A DNA stretch of 31,817 bases from Paulinella micropora (GCA_009731375.1 BJOX01000007.1:645264-677080), one strand, 5' to 3'; shown: positions 1 through 10,073, counted from the first letter of the stretch. The notes: a model not told the origin generated them from the letters alone. Numbers and translations are program-made.

Positions 1-1
1 G

Positions 2-255
2 GTGCATGTTTGTGACACTCGCCTAAGACAAATATTTGTGTGAATTCCACAACAATTATATCAGCATCAACATCGAGCATGGGGCTAGCTACCGTGCAAA
101 TATGAGCTCTCAAATCCTCCTCGTTCCCACAAACCATGACTTGTTCCGACAGGGTGCGCATATGCGGGGTGGGGGGGGGAGTGGGGGTGGTGTATGTTTG
201 TGACACTCGCCTAAGTTAAATATTTGCGTGCTTTCCAAAACACTTATATCAGCAT
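2..255. repeat. 188-bp-period direct repeat (two imperfect copies)
   Basis: About 66 bases at 2-66 recur at 190-255 with a handful of substitutions. Both copies contain TGTTTGTGACACTCGCC and end in TATATCAGCAT. The spacer holds a G-rich run (158-186). The array may continue to the left of the window. I see no coding potential in it. Confidence 0.75.
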
Positions 256-321
256 TGCTTGTTTCTCCTTTCCAAGAGGTTTTGGTTATGCTTTTTTGTA
301 GGTATCATCTTTTTTCTTTGT

Positions 322-1908
322 ATGTGCCTTGAATGTGATAGTTACGTTCAGGCGCGAATTGAAGCTCTGCAACCCGGGTCGGGCCAGTGGGTGATATATC
401 AGGATTACATATCATGGTACTCGGAAAATGGCACGAAAGTAAACGACCTTCTGTTCACCCTTGTCACTCGTGACGCGCACGGCCAGCTCAAGTACGAATA
501 TATTCATAACTTAATGACTACTGAGCACACCGCGGACACCACCCGATATTGCTGGGCTTATCATTTTCGGAGTACCCAGGATGGGGGCAGCGGCGAGCTT
601 TCGTCTTTGCCGGGGCCAGGCCTGCGGACTGGCGATGGCGGTGGTGATTTTACGAGCAAAGAGTTTATTTACTCGGAATCATGCTACCACGCGCTTGGTG
701 GTGTGGACGTGGAGGCGCACGTTCTATGTGCGAACCACGCCTGGAATCCCTGCGACGGAGCAAAGCGCAATCTGTCGAAGGTCTTTTCAAAAGACCAGAT
801 TGAGCAAGGGATAGGCTTTTCGCTTGTCGAGGATTGGTTAGAATCTGCGTCTAATGCTGGCTTTGCGAACGTTCGCCTCTACGGGCACGAGAGGGACGTC
901 ATCCAAGAGTGGGTCACCCAGAATCCACTGTCTCCCCGATTACTAACTAGCTGGCAGTTTCGGGAGCTTCGTTCTTTCAAATATTCCCTGCAAACAGCTG
1001 CGGGCAAGCAGTTTAGTGTTCCGGGCGTAGCGTACGGCGCTTTATTCAGCGGCGGCCAAGATGCGGATCGTGTGGTACTTGACTTGAGGAGCGATAAGGA
1101 GGCGGGCCTCCGGTGTGAGTTTTGCACTCAGAGTACGATGGCGCCTAAGGCCGCGCGTAAGCAAGGGGAGAAATGCCCAGTTCGGAGAGGCGGGACGACT
1201 GGCATCAGCTCCGGCTTCGTCCTGGAACAGTCCGAGGCTACTGCCAACATTGGGCGCGAGGAGAAGATTCGCTACTTCAATAGGCTGGCCAGGCAGAGTA
1301 GCCAAAAGAAAAAGCAAGGCAAGACGGGCCAGGGGGGGCATTTTTCACGCATGACAAGGCTCAATGTATTGCTTTGCTGCAGAAGTTAGGTTTGCCCACG
1401 GAGGGCAAGGTGGCGGAACTGCGGGAGCGTCTGAACAGCGACGTCTCGCAAGGTTCCGACAAACCCGAGGCTAAGGCGAAGCGCTCTAAGTCTGGCAAGC
1501 GGGGCAAGAGGAAGAGTGGGAAAGCTGAGGCTGCAAGCCCGCCAGCTGCTAAGAAACGCAAAAGCTCGTCGAAAGGTATACGTCTGGTGTGGCAGGGCTT
1601 ACCGTTTGCTTACTTTTTGAAATTGTTCTTGCAATTAATTTTTTTTTTTTTGGACAGTGCCAGGGACGGTGAGGAAGACCAGAGGCAAACGCGTTTACTA
1701 TTCAGGGCAAGACGAAGACGGAGAAGGTGATAGTGAGGACGGGGAAGCTGTGGAGCCCTGGAGATGCAACACGTGCGGGTTTGAGAACCGAAAGCATTCG
1801 TATTTTGTTGAAGGATGTGAGTTGTGCGAGCGTGCTGCATCTAGTGACAGCGACGAAGCAGACGAAGAGAGCGATGATGAAGACTTGTACCAGGATGATT
1901 CCGTTTAA
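322..1908 (+). CDS. SAP-motif and RanBP2-type zinc-finger protein, two exons, one probable homopolymer frameshift
   Basis: The frame is open from 259. The first ATG is at 322, but an upstream exon is possible because CAG acceptor-like sites lie at about 340-351. The first 330 codons are a domain I do not recognise. It has a short N-H-A-W-N-P-C-D-G motif near 730-765 that loosely recalls transposase-like families. At 1332-1338 a run of seven G breaks the frame; one base of length change carries the reading into a SAP-like helix-turn-helix (1350-1440, L-G-L-P-T-E-G-K-V-A-E-L) and then a Lys/Arg-rich linker. A GT..AG intron (1576-1657, 82 nt, T-rich 3' end) joins in phase 1 to the last exon (1658-1908). 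That exon encodes W-R-C-N-T-C...C-E-L-C, a RanBP2-like zinc finger with a slightly long spacing, and an acidic tail. Family knowledge: SAP binds DNA, and RanBP2 fingers bind RNA or ubiquitin. A nuclear nucleic-acid-binding role is inferred. Confidence 0.6.
1576..1657 (+). other. Spliceosomal intron, 82 nt
   Basis: The donor is GGTATACG after AAAG and the acceptor is a T-rich tract ending GGACAG. Splicing joins G|TG in phase 1 and links two frames that carry different parts of the same protein (basic linker, then zinc finger). Without splicing, the upstream frame would read through the T tract. Confidence 0.75.
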
Positions 1909-1939
1909 ATTCGTCTGCTTCTGTCGCTGTTTGTTTGAC

Positions 1940-2118
1940 NNNNNNNNNNNNNNNNNNNNNNNNNNNNNNNNNNNNNNNNNNNNNNNNNNNNNNNNNNNNN
2001 NNNNNNNNNNNNNNNNNNNNNNNNNNNNNNNNNNNNNNNNNNNNNNNNNNNNNNNNNNNNNNNNNNNNNNNNNNNNNNNNNNNNNNNNNNNNNNNNNNNN
2101 NNNNNNNNNNNNNNNNNN
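1940..2118. other. Assembly gap (179 N)
   Basis: A run of N followed by a C homopolymer (2119-2127). Sequence is unknown. Confidence 0.99.
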
Positions 2119-3311
2119 CCCCCCCCCAAACCGTGCTAAGTCGTAAGTAAGTACACGTCAAGACTATTAAATTACAATAAGTATGTTGAATTTCAGCAGA
2201 AAGATTGGTAAAAAACGATCTAGCAACAAAATTACAATTTAAAAGGTCATTCTGGGGTTTAGCTGACATAGCTGAGATTTAGCGTACATACAAGGTGCCG
2301 ACCGGCTAAGTACAGCAAGGAGTTTTGTAATTAAAAGTCTTTATTAATATGTTTTCTTTACATCCAAACGTTTTAAAAGCAATAATTAATGGATTCAATG
2401 ATATCTGATCAAGTTCGGAAAAAAAATGAAAGGTCGCAAAAAAGTACGACCGGCGCCTTATTATTTACCATAGCGTCAGGGAGATTATTTCTGTTTGGGT
2501 CTCGAAAAGGAGGGCGACGAACCGGGATCGTGCGGGGAGGGGGAGGGCCGCCGCGGAATAGCCGCCCCCCCCCTCCCCGAGGGGTGCCAAAAGTTTTTCT
2601 GTTTTTCCTTTGGCGGCCTTGGCAGCAAAAAAGAGGTCTTTCTGCTTTCCTCTGTCTCGTTGGCTCGTTCCCTTGTACATTCCGTCCGGCCACAACAATT
2701 TGCACTGGCGGTGCCGCGGTTTTGCGGCTTAAAGGTTAGAGTGGCCGGAAATTGCTGCATATTTTTTTTCGCAAAATTCACCGGATTGTCACGCCAAGAA
2801 AATTTCGGCCACCCACGCACTTTTTTTTGTTTTTTTTTTTTTTTGTTTTTTTTAAAAAGCTAAATTTCTGGGGGAACGCGGGCGGGCGGGGAAAAAATAT
2901 AGATAAAAGCTTTTTTTCCCCCGCCCGCCCGCGTTCGACCACGAAATAATAGGGCATGCAGGCAATTACCAAAATGTCCTTCGTCAAAAAAAGAATGCAC
3001 TTGCAGCGCCGTATTTTGCGGTTTTAGACGTGGCGGCTGGAAGTTACGATACACGTTACATTTGGCGCGAAATTCTTCTGCCCCCCGCCCCCCTTGAACC
3101 AATGTTTTATTTCTTGCCCCCCCCCCCCATCTCGTTTGTTGTTTTTGAGGAAGGGCAAGACAAAAGGGGGGAGGGGCACAAACGGTCTCCCCTTCCCGCC
3201 CGCCGCGTTCCGCCAAAAAAAAAGAGCATCAAGGCAGGGCTCAAGAAATTATGATCTTTTTTTTCCTCTCTCTTTCACCGACAGACTGTCGCCAAAAAAG
3301 GAAAACACGTC
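2119..3311. other. Non-coding spacer with homopolymers and dispersed elements
   Basis: I see no convincing gene. The stretch is AT-rich to about 2500, then contains C/G runs (2528-2590, 3080-3130), a T-rich run (2821-2850), and copies of the dispersed intergenic element described separately (2711-2940 and 3005-3050). The ATG of the Cys/His-repeat gene follows at 3312. Confidence 0.6.
2711..2940 (+). repeat. Dispersed intergenic element, copy 1, ending in a GC hairpin
   Basis: It starts with GTGCCGCGGTTTTGCGGCTT and a GGCCGGAAA box and ends in an inverted repeat. The left arm GAACGCGGGCGGGCGGGG plus A-run (2873-2896) faces its complement (2911-2935) across a loop of roughly 14 bases. Related copies share the TGCGGCTT start and the GGGCGGGCGGGGAAAA box: 14835-15020 and 15125-15310, with partial ones at 3005-3050, 6881-6960 and 7535-7580. 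Confidence 0.6.
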
Positions 3312-5276
3312 ATGGGCAGCCGCGCCGTGCGGCACTTTGTGAGCAAGTACGGCAGTCGCGAAGCAGTCGCGCACGTTGACCACGCGAGTCTGTGCGTGCG
3401 CGAGGGCGGGCTGTTCTGCCGCACTGAAGAAGATTGCGACTGGCAGCCCGCGTGCGAGCTGTGCTTCGTGCGCCGCGGCCGCGTATGTAACCGACTCACG
3501 CCGCTTGCGTTTCAGGCTTTGCACCGCTCACGCACGCAAGGACCTCGCCCGCCGAAAAAAGAAGCGCCAGCTAGAGGAAAGTGACAGCAGCAGCCAGAAA
3601 CGCCAGCGACCAAACAATAGCCAGAGCGACAAAACGGCCGCCAAGTCGTCCGCAATTTCGCTGTGGTTCGAGCGCCTGGCCAGCGCCAAGCCGTTCGTGT
3701 CCAAGAGGCCGGGCGTCCGGATGCTGCAGCACTACGGCGTGGCCTTCAAGGTCCTCGAGGGCCAAAGGCTGGTGTTCAAGGAGTGGCGTGCAGGGCAAGA
3801 ATCGGCGGACCGACCGGCGTGCGAAAGCTGCTACGAACACGAAAACCTGGCGACGCTAGCGACAATTTCCACGGACCGTGAGTGGCCGACGCTCTGTGCA
3901 CGGCACGGCTCCGCTTCAGTAGCCAACAAAAAGGCAAAGCGGGATACTGTCAGGGAGGCTAAGCCACAAGAGAGGACAGAGAAGCCGCAACGGCAGCAGC
4001 AGCCAAGCGCCACAGCACCAGAACAGCTTCTGACTCATCAACAGGGCGGGCGAGACTACCAATTGCGAGTAAGTGCCGGTGATGCTCTTTTCAGCCGGGC
4101 TAGCAAACCGTCGCACGGCTGGACACAATGGACATTAGCATGCGCAAGTTGCTGGCAGAGAGCCAAGACCGTCGCCACAGGCTTATATTGGACAGAAAAC
4201 AACGGACAACGCTTCAAGCTCTGTGCCAAGCACGCAAAGGAACGCGGCTGCCACGTGGTTCGGACTCCGTGCGAGGACTGCCCGGCGGGCGCAAAGAAAG
4301 AGGCTCGCTTTGCGGACGAGCAAGGGCGCCCCCGTCGCCTGTGCGCGGGGGCACGCAAAGGAACGCGGCTGCCACGAGTTGCAAAACCCGTGCGAGGACT
4401 GCCCGGCCGGAGCAAAGAAAGACGCCACCTTTGCGGACGAGCAAGGGCGCCCCCGTCGCCTGTGCGCGGAGCACGCGAAGGAACGCGGCTGCCACGTGGT
4501 ACGGACCCCGTGCGAGGACTGCCCGGCCGGCGCAAAGAAAGAGGCCGCCTTTGCGGACGAGCAAGGGCGCCTCCGTCGCCTGTGCGCGGGGCACGCAAAG
4601 GAACGCGGCTGCCACGAGATTCTAAACCCGTGCGAGGACTGCCCGGCCGGCGCAAAGAAAGAGGCCACCTCTGCGGACGAGCAAGGGCGCCCCCGTCGCT
4701 TGTGCGCGGGGCACGCAAAGGAACACTGCTGCCACGAGGTGCGGAACCCGTGCGAGGACTGCCCGGCCGGCGCAAAGAAACAGGCCAACTTTGCGGACGA
4801 GCAAGGGCGGAGCAGCAGGCTGTGCGCGGAGCACGCAAAGGAACGCAGCTGCCACGATGTGCGGAACCCGTGCGAGGACTGCCCGGCCGGCGCAAAGAAA
4901 GAGGCCACCTTTGCGGACGAGCAAGGGCGGAGCAGCAGGCTGTGTGCGGAGCACGCGTTCGTGCGCGGGTTGATTCCTAAGCCGGCCGCAGGCTGCTCGA
5001 TCGCGGCGTGCAGGCTGTGGGACAGGCTCGAACAGGCACTGAGCTGCCAGATCCAGCACAAGCACTTTGTGAACGGTGCCGCCGTGCCGAAAGGAGCAGA
5101 GGCCCGAGTCCCGGCACGAGGCTGTTGCTGGAAGGCTACGACGCGGCGGGCAATTGTGTGTACGAGTTCCACGAGAACGCGTACCACGGCTTTCCGCCCG
5201 GCCATCCCAAGTATGGCGAGGGCCGGTCAAGTGCCGTGGGCGGGCGCCGGAACCGGGATCTGTATTGAGAAACGAT
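3312..5276 (+). pseudogene. Cys/His tandem-repeat protein with C-terminal Vsr-like nuclease domain, copy 1 (frameshifted, 3' truncated)
   Basis: ATG at 3312. Nine modules of the form C-x2-C-(about 16-24)-C-x2-H are visible. Three divergent ones lie at about 3453-3534, 3820-3906 and 4138-4233. Six near-identical 40-residue ones start at about 4267, with period 120 bp. Their consensus C-x2-C-x20-C-x2-H-x12 resembles the EsV-1-7 motif (C-x4-C-x16-C-x2-H-x12) known from brown algae and phaeoviruses; this link is my inference. After the repeats come I-Q-H, G-Y-D, V-Y-E-F-H and Y-H-G-F-P, typical of a Vsr-like endonuclease domain of giant viruses and protists. Three frame changes are needed: 3480-3514 (cause unclear), a fifth G at about 4349-4353 where sister repeats have four, and a missing base in the CCC at about 5114. 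TGA at 5266-5268 interrupts the domain, and the copy ends at a duplication junction. Confidence 0.6.
4267..4960 (+). repeat. 120-bp coding tandem repeat, six units
   Basis: Near-identical units with TGCGAGGACTGCCCGGCC at about 4270, 4391, 4511, 4631, 4751 and 4871. Spacing is 120 bp except for one 121-bp step caused by the extra G. Each unit encodes one C-x2-C...C-x2-H module plus a C-H pair in the linker. Variation lies mostly in the residues before the first Cys pair and just before the third Cys. Confidence 0.9.
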
Positions 5277-5298
5277 AGCGACAATTTCCACGGACCGT
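5277..5298 (+). other. 22-bp filler at the duplication junction, copied from upstream exon
   Basis: The 23 bases 5276-5298 equal 3857-3879 in the same gene. They lie exactly between the end of the first 947-bp copy and the start of the second. This is the pattern of a templated insertion during break repair, or of a chimeric assembly join. Confidence 0.8.
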
Positions 5299-6414
5299 CC
5301 CCGTCGCCTGTGCGCGGGGGCACGCAAAGGAACGCGGCTGCCACGAGTTGCAAAACCCGTGCGAGGACTGCCCGGCCGGAGCAAAGAAAGACGCCACCTT
5401 TGCGGACGAGCAAGGGCGCCCCCGTCGCCTGTGCGCGGAGCACGCGAAGGAACGCGGCTGCCACGTGGTACGGACCCCGTGCGAGGACTGCCCGGCCGGC
5501 GCAAAGAAAGAGGCCGCCTTTGCGGACGAGCAAGGGCGCCTCCGTCGCCTGTGCGCGGGGCACGCAAAGGAACGCGGCTGCCACGAGATTCTAAACCCGT
5601 GCGAGGACTGCCCGGCCGGCGCAAAGAAAGAGGCCACCTCTGCGGACGAGCAAGGGCGCCCCCGTCGCTTGTGCGCGGGGCACGCAAAGGAACACTGCTG
5701 CCACGAGGTGCGGAACCCGTGCGAGGACTGCCCGGCCGGCGCAAAGAAACAGGCCAACTTTGCGGACGAGCAAGGGCGGAGCAGCAGGCTGTGCGCGGAG
5801 CACGCAAAGGAACGCAGCTGCCACGATGTGCGGAACCCGTGCGAGGACTGCCCGGCCGGCGCAAAGAAAGAGGCCACCTTTGCGGACGAGCAAGGGCGGA
5901 GCAGCAGGCTGTGTGCGGAGCACGCGTTCGTGCGCGGGTTGATTCCTAAGCCGGCCGCAGGCTGCTCGATCGCGGCGTGCAGGCTGTGGGACAGGCTCGA
6001 ACAGGCACTGAGCTGCCAGATCCAGCACAAGCACTTTGTGAACGGTGCCGCCGTGCCGAAAGGAGCAGAGGCCCGAGTCCCGGCACGAGGCTGTTGCTGG
6101 AAGGCTACGACGCGGCGGGCAATTGTGTGTACGAGTTCCACGAGAACGCGTACCACGGCTTTCCGCCCGGCCATCCCAAGTATGGCGAGGGCCGGTCAAG
6201 TGCCGTGGGCGGGCGCCGGAACCGGGATCTGTATTGAGAAACGATGGCCCGCATGTACTTCATCCGACAAAAAATGCAGGCCGGCTGCCGGGTCTTTTAC
6301 GCGTGGGAGCACGAGTACGAGAAGATTAAAAACAAGCCGCTGGCTAGTGCCACGTCGATCTTGCATGAGCTGCCGCCGGGCGAGGACTATGAGGAGGACA
6401 GCAATAAGGAATAA
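5299..6414 (+). pseudogene. Second copy of Cys/His repeats plus Vsr-like nuclease domain, with complete 3' end
   Basis: 5299-6245 duplicates 4330-5276 (offset 969 bp), apparently without differences, including the extra G and the missing C. It therefore has five full Cys/His modules and no start of its own. Here the nuclease domain continues past the junction: after D-L-Y there is TGA (6235-6237), then the same frame runs to TAA at 6412-6414. It covers a segment with E-T-M-A-R-M and Y-A-W-E-H-E-Y, which matches the usual C-terminal end of this nuclease family (a T-M-x-R helix, then I-W-E-x-E). The third fragment at 6480 has CGA (Arg) at the TGA position, so TGA is most simply a C-to-T nonsense change. 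If 5276-5298 is an assembly artefact, this and the previous entry are one gene. Confidence 0.6.
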
Positions 6415-6479
6415 CTTAGATTCTAGTCTTTTTAAAATACACAAATAAAAAAAAGGACTTGGTCCTCTCTCAAAGCCAA

Positions 6480-6699
6480 GACTTGTACCGAGAAACCATG
6501 GCCCGGACAGTTATCCGACAGAAAATGCAGGCCGGCCGGCTGCCGGGTCTTTTACGCATGGGAGCGCGAGTGCGAGAAGATTAGGAACAAGCCTCTGGCA
6601 AGTGCAGCGTCGCTTCTACACGAGCTATTTCCAGGCGAGGACTTTGAAGAGGACGACTGCACAGCGAAGAAGATAAAATACCTTGAATTCCAGTTCTGA
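6480..6699 (+). pseudogene. Isolated 3' fragment of the nuclease domain (third copy)
   Basis: The region begins D-L-Y-R-E-T-M-A-R and is diverged (roughly three quarters identical) from 6226-6414. A 4-base insertion (CCGG repeated) near 6528-6537 breaks the frame before C-R-V-F-Y-A-W-E. The tail extends ten residues beyond that of the second copy and ends in TGA (6697-6699). Where this tail has TAC and CAG, the second copy has TAA and TAG. A polyadenylation-like AATAAA lies between the two copies at 6444. The fragment lacks the Cys/His repeats and the first half of the nuclease. Confidence 0.65.
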
Positions 6700-7025
6700 A
6701 AATTAAATGTAAAAAATATTTGGAACTATTTTTTAATAAAAACAAACACACGATTGAATTTCAAACATACTACAAAACCAGCAAAAAAATTCAAGAAAAA
6801 ATAATTAGTAGAAATTAGCACAATGACTACTTCCGTTGGTGGTGCCACCACCGACCACAAAACAGTTTTTTTTTTTCTCTCAGCGGCTTTGGCTTTTTGC
6901 GCGATGGTCTGGCAAAAAGAAAAAGCTGAGCCAAGGCGGGCGGGAAAAGTGAAAAAATGTGAAATTTTCTTTAAGATGTATAAGCAGCCCCCCCTTCTCT
7001 CCCTCNNNNNNNNNNNNNNNNNNNN
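6700..7025. other. AT-rich spacer with a partial dispersed element and a gap
   Basis: No gene seen. 6881-6960 contains a GCGGCTTTGG start and a GGCGGGCGGGAAAA box related to the dispersed element. Twenty N follow at 7006-7025. Confidence 0.6.
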
Positions 7026-7482
<457 letters not shown>

Positions 7483-7534
7483 AATTGCTTTCACCAGTTT
7501 GCCGAAATGTTCCACGCGAATCATATGATCGGCC

Positions 7535-7580
7535 GGTGCCGCAATCTGCGGCTTTAGGCGTCGCGGCCGGAAATGGTGTT
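7535..7580 (+). repeat. Partial copy of the dispersed intergenic element
   Basis: GTGCCGCAATCTGCGGCTTT followed by AGGCGTCGCGGCCGGAAA lines up with 2711-2760 and 3005-3050. The GC hairpin part is absent here. Confidence 0.5.
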
Positions 7581-7725
7581 ATTAACAAAAATAAAAAGAA
7601 AGAGACATTTTCTCTGCGTGCCAAATAAACGGGAAAATGTCCAAAAAAATTTATGGATTTTTAATTATTAGTATCAGTACAGATTTCTATCGACTCTGGC
7701 CCGCCGCTGTCTATTTCAACTTTTC

Positions 7726-8463
7726 TCAGTCTGCACAGAATCGCTGACCATCCTTGATTACCCAGTGAGGTTTTGCAGTCCCCACCACACCTTTCTCGAG
7801 CAGATCCATCCAGGACATACCGTTGTTGAACCTTTCGATCTTCATGTAGGCATCTCCTAACAAGTTGAGCATTTGCACCGAGACCATTTGTTTCAGCACG
7901 CCATCGATTTCGGCGCGGCTCTGCACGTAGAATTCTTCGCCTGCCAGGTGTAGAAACCTGGTAACATCGCGTGAGTAACATTGCATGCATGTAGCACAGG
8001 CGTCGTCGCTGTGCAACGAAAGCTGAATCCTGGTTTTGCCATTTGCGAGGCTGTGATGGCAGTAAAAATACACAACGGTCTCAATGCGTTCAGCATAGCA
8101 GAAGCGTTTGCCGGCGTGGAGGCTCAGGCAGCCGTGCAGACCAAAATTGCCCCCGCCTTCGTATTTCAGGTGCGGAGTAGCGCCGCTGAGGCCGAATTTG
8201 GTGTAACCTCCCTTGAGAGCGACTGCTTCGATTGCTTCCGCCACCGACTTGCGCACACAGTTGAGGTGGTCTTCCTGAGCTTCGGTCGCCAACGAGAGAA
8301 GACACTTGCTCAGGCTGCGACAGGTCGTGCCCAGCACGGCCACGGACGGCGGAGACCACGAGGCCACATGTCGCAGCAGTTCCTCTGGCAGTGCGTTCAA
8401 ATGCGCAAGGAACGGGCCGGTGTGCGCCAGCTTTTGCTTTTTCTTCATTGGAGCGGCTCTCAT
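7726..8463 (-). CDS. F-box protein, 245 aa
   Basis: ATG at 8463 and stop TGA at 7726-7728. After a short basic start (M-K-K-K-Q-K), residues 22-60 form an F-box-like motif: L-P-E-E-L-L-R-H-V-A, then V-A-V-L-G-T-T-C-R-S-L. The remaining 180 residues are rich in Cys and His (C-A-T-C-M-Q-C) and end in a conserved block (V-Q-S-R-A-E-I-D...W-M-D-L-L-E). I do not recognise this block as a known substrate-binding domain. Family knowledge: F-box proteins recruit targets to SCF ubiquitin ligases; the substrate here is unknown. The paralogue to the right, on the same strand, ends C-E-K-L, so this copy stops four residues early (TGC versus TGA). No introns are needed. Confidence 0.75.
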   Translation of the reverse strand: MRAAPMKKKQKLAHTGPFLAHLNALPEELLRHVASWSPPSVAVLGTTCRSLSKCLLSLATEAQEDHLNCVRKSVAEAIEAVALKGGYTKFGLSGATPHLKYEGGGNFGLHGCLSLHAGKRFCYAERIETVVYFYCHHSLANGKTRIQLSLHSDDACATCMQCYSRDVTRFLHLAGEEFYVQSRAEIDGVLKQMVSVQMLNLLGDAYMKIERFNNGMSWMDLLEKGVVGTAKPHWVIKDGQRFCAD

Positions 8464-8857
8464 GGCTACCTAAAAAAAACAACAAACGAAGAAAAAAAAA
8501 ACACAAACGTAGACAAATGTGATACGGTGTGGAAGAGAGGTAAGAAAACATTAAAAGGCCAGGTTCGGCGGGGACAAAGAAAAAAGACAGGAAGGCAGTT
8601 TCCCTCGTGCACCCCCGTTACTTACTCACACACACACACACAGTCCACGCACACGAACAACAAGACGTCTCAACAGTACACAGCCAAGCCCAGACACAAA
8701 AAACAAGAATGTCTGCAGAAACGACTTCCCCACTGCCACGCAGACACCAATACCTGCAGAAATACCCCCCGTGCTACTACACACAGGCGCAAAAGCAACA
8801 AGAAAAATCGGGATTTTAATGATGTTCAGTACAGATTTTCTGGCTCGCCGCTGTGTA
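8464..8857. other. Spacer between F-box paralogues
   Basis: A-rich, with a (CA)n stretch at 8627-8643 and CA-rich sequence to about 8790. No gene seen. The last 40 bases are homologous to the 3' flank of the first F-box gene, so the duplication included the 3' untranslated region. Confidence 0.6.
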
Positions 8858-9618
8858 TTACAACTTTTCGCAGTCCTCACAGAATCGTTTGCCATCCCGA
8901 TAGACCCAGTGAGGTTTAACAGTCCCCGCCACACCTTTCGTCTCGAGCAGGTCCATCCAGGAAATAGATCCACTGTCGTAAGTGTCATGCTTCATGTAGG
9001 CATCTCCCAACAAGTTGAGCATTTGCACCGAGACCATACGCTTCAGCAAGGCATCGATTTCGGCGCGGCTCTGCACGCAGAATCTTTCGCCTTCCATATA
9101 TAGCCACGCAGAAATACTCCAGTTGTCAAATTGCTCGCAATCAATGTTGATGTCCTCGCTCCGCAAGCTGAGTCGGATCTTGGTTTCATCAGTTGAGAGG
9201 CTGTGGTGGAACTAAAAGTTTAAAGACGTCGCAATGCGTTCAGCATAGCCGTAGCGTTGCCTGCGTGGAGGTTTAGGCAGTCCCCCAGATCATAATCATC
9301 CGCACTTTCGTAATAATGGTTCCCGGTAACGCCACGGAGGCGGAAGCTTTTGTAACCTCCCTTGAGGGCGACCTCTTCGATTGCGTCGGCCACCGGCCCG
9401 CACACACGGTCGAGGTGGTCTTCCTGAGCTTCGGTGGCCAACGGGAGAAGACACTCGCTTAGGCTGCGACAGGTCGTGCCCAGCACGGCCACGGACGGCG
9501 CAGACCACGAGGCCACCTGTCGCAGCAGTTCCTCTGGCAGTGCGGTCAAATGCGCAACGAACGGGCCGGTGTGCGCCAGCTTTTGCTTTTTCTTCTTTGC
9601 AGCGGGTTTGGCTCTCAT
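8858..9618 (-). pseudogene. Decayed F-box paralogue
   Basis: ATG at 9618. The first 115 residues match the intact copy well (same L-P-E-E-L-L-R and G-T-T-C-R-S-L-S). The frame breaks near 9257, where A-A replaces the A-A-A of the intact gene. In the homologous frame a TAG then stands where the intact gene has TAC (near 9210), before the rest of the protein resumes to TAA at 8858. A central Cys-rich stretch of the intact copy is also replaced by unrelated residues. One frameshift plus one nonsense codon make it a probable pseudogene. A homopolymer error could explain the first defect but not the second. Confidence 0.75.
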
Positions 9619-9748
9619 GGTTAGCTAGTGTTCAAACACCGGAACAACAAACGAAAAACAAGAACGGGATACAGTGATGGAAGAAAAGGTAACCACAAAG
9701 GTCAGGTTGGACGGGGACTATTTTTTTTTAACAGGAATGCAGGCGCCC

Positions 9749-9752
<4 letters not shown>

Positions 9753-9789
<37 letters not shown>

Positions 9790-10035
9790 NNNNNNNNNNG
9801 TCTACAGAAACTCTTGCACAAGCAACAAACAAAATGCCTGCCGGAAGCCTTCCACGCACACGCAGCCCACACTCAGCACACGAATGTCTACAGAACGATA
9901 CACACGGAACGACACCACACACAGAACGATACACGCACACAAACACAGAACGACACACACACACAGAACGATACACACACAGAACGATACACAGAACGAC
10001 ACACACACACAAACACACACAAACACACACAGAAC

Positions 10036-10073
<38 letters not shown>

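Noticed and set aside
3483-3515. 33-nt GTATGT..CAG mini-intron in the Cys/His gene
   Set aside because: Its length is a multiple of three, so removal does not move the reading into the frame that carries the next C-x2-H pair.
4056-6199. Long minus-strand open frames over the Cys/His repeat gene
   Set aside because: Shadow frames of a GC-rich 120-bp repeat; the plus frame alone shows conserved Cys and His spacing.
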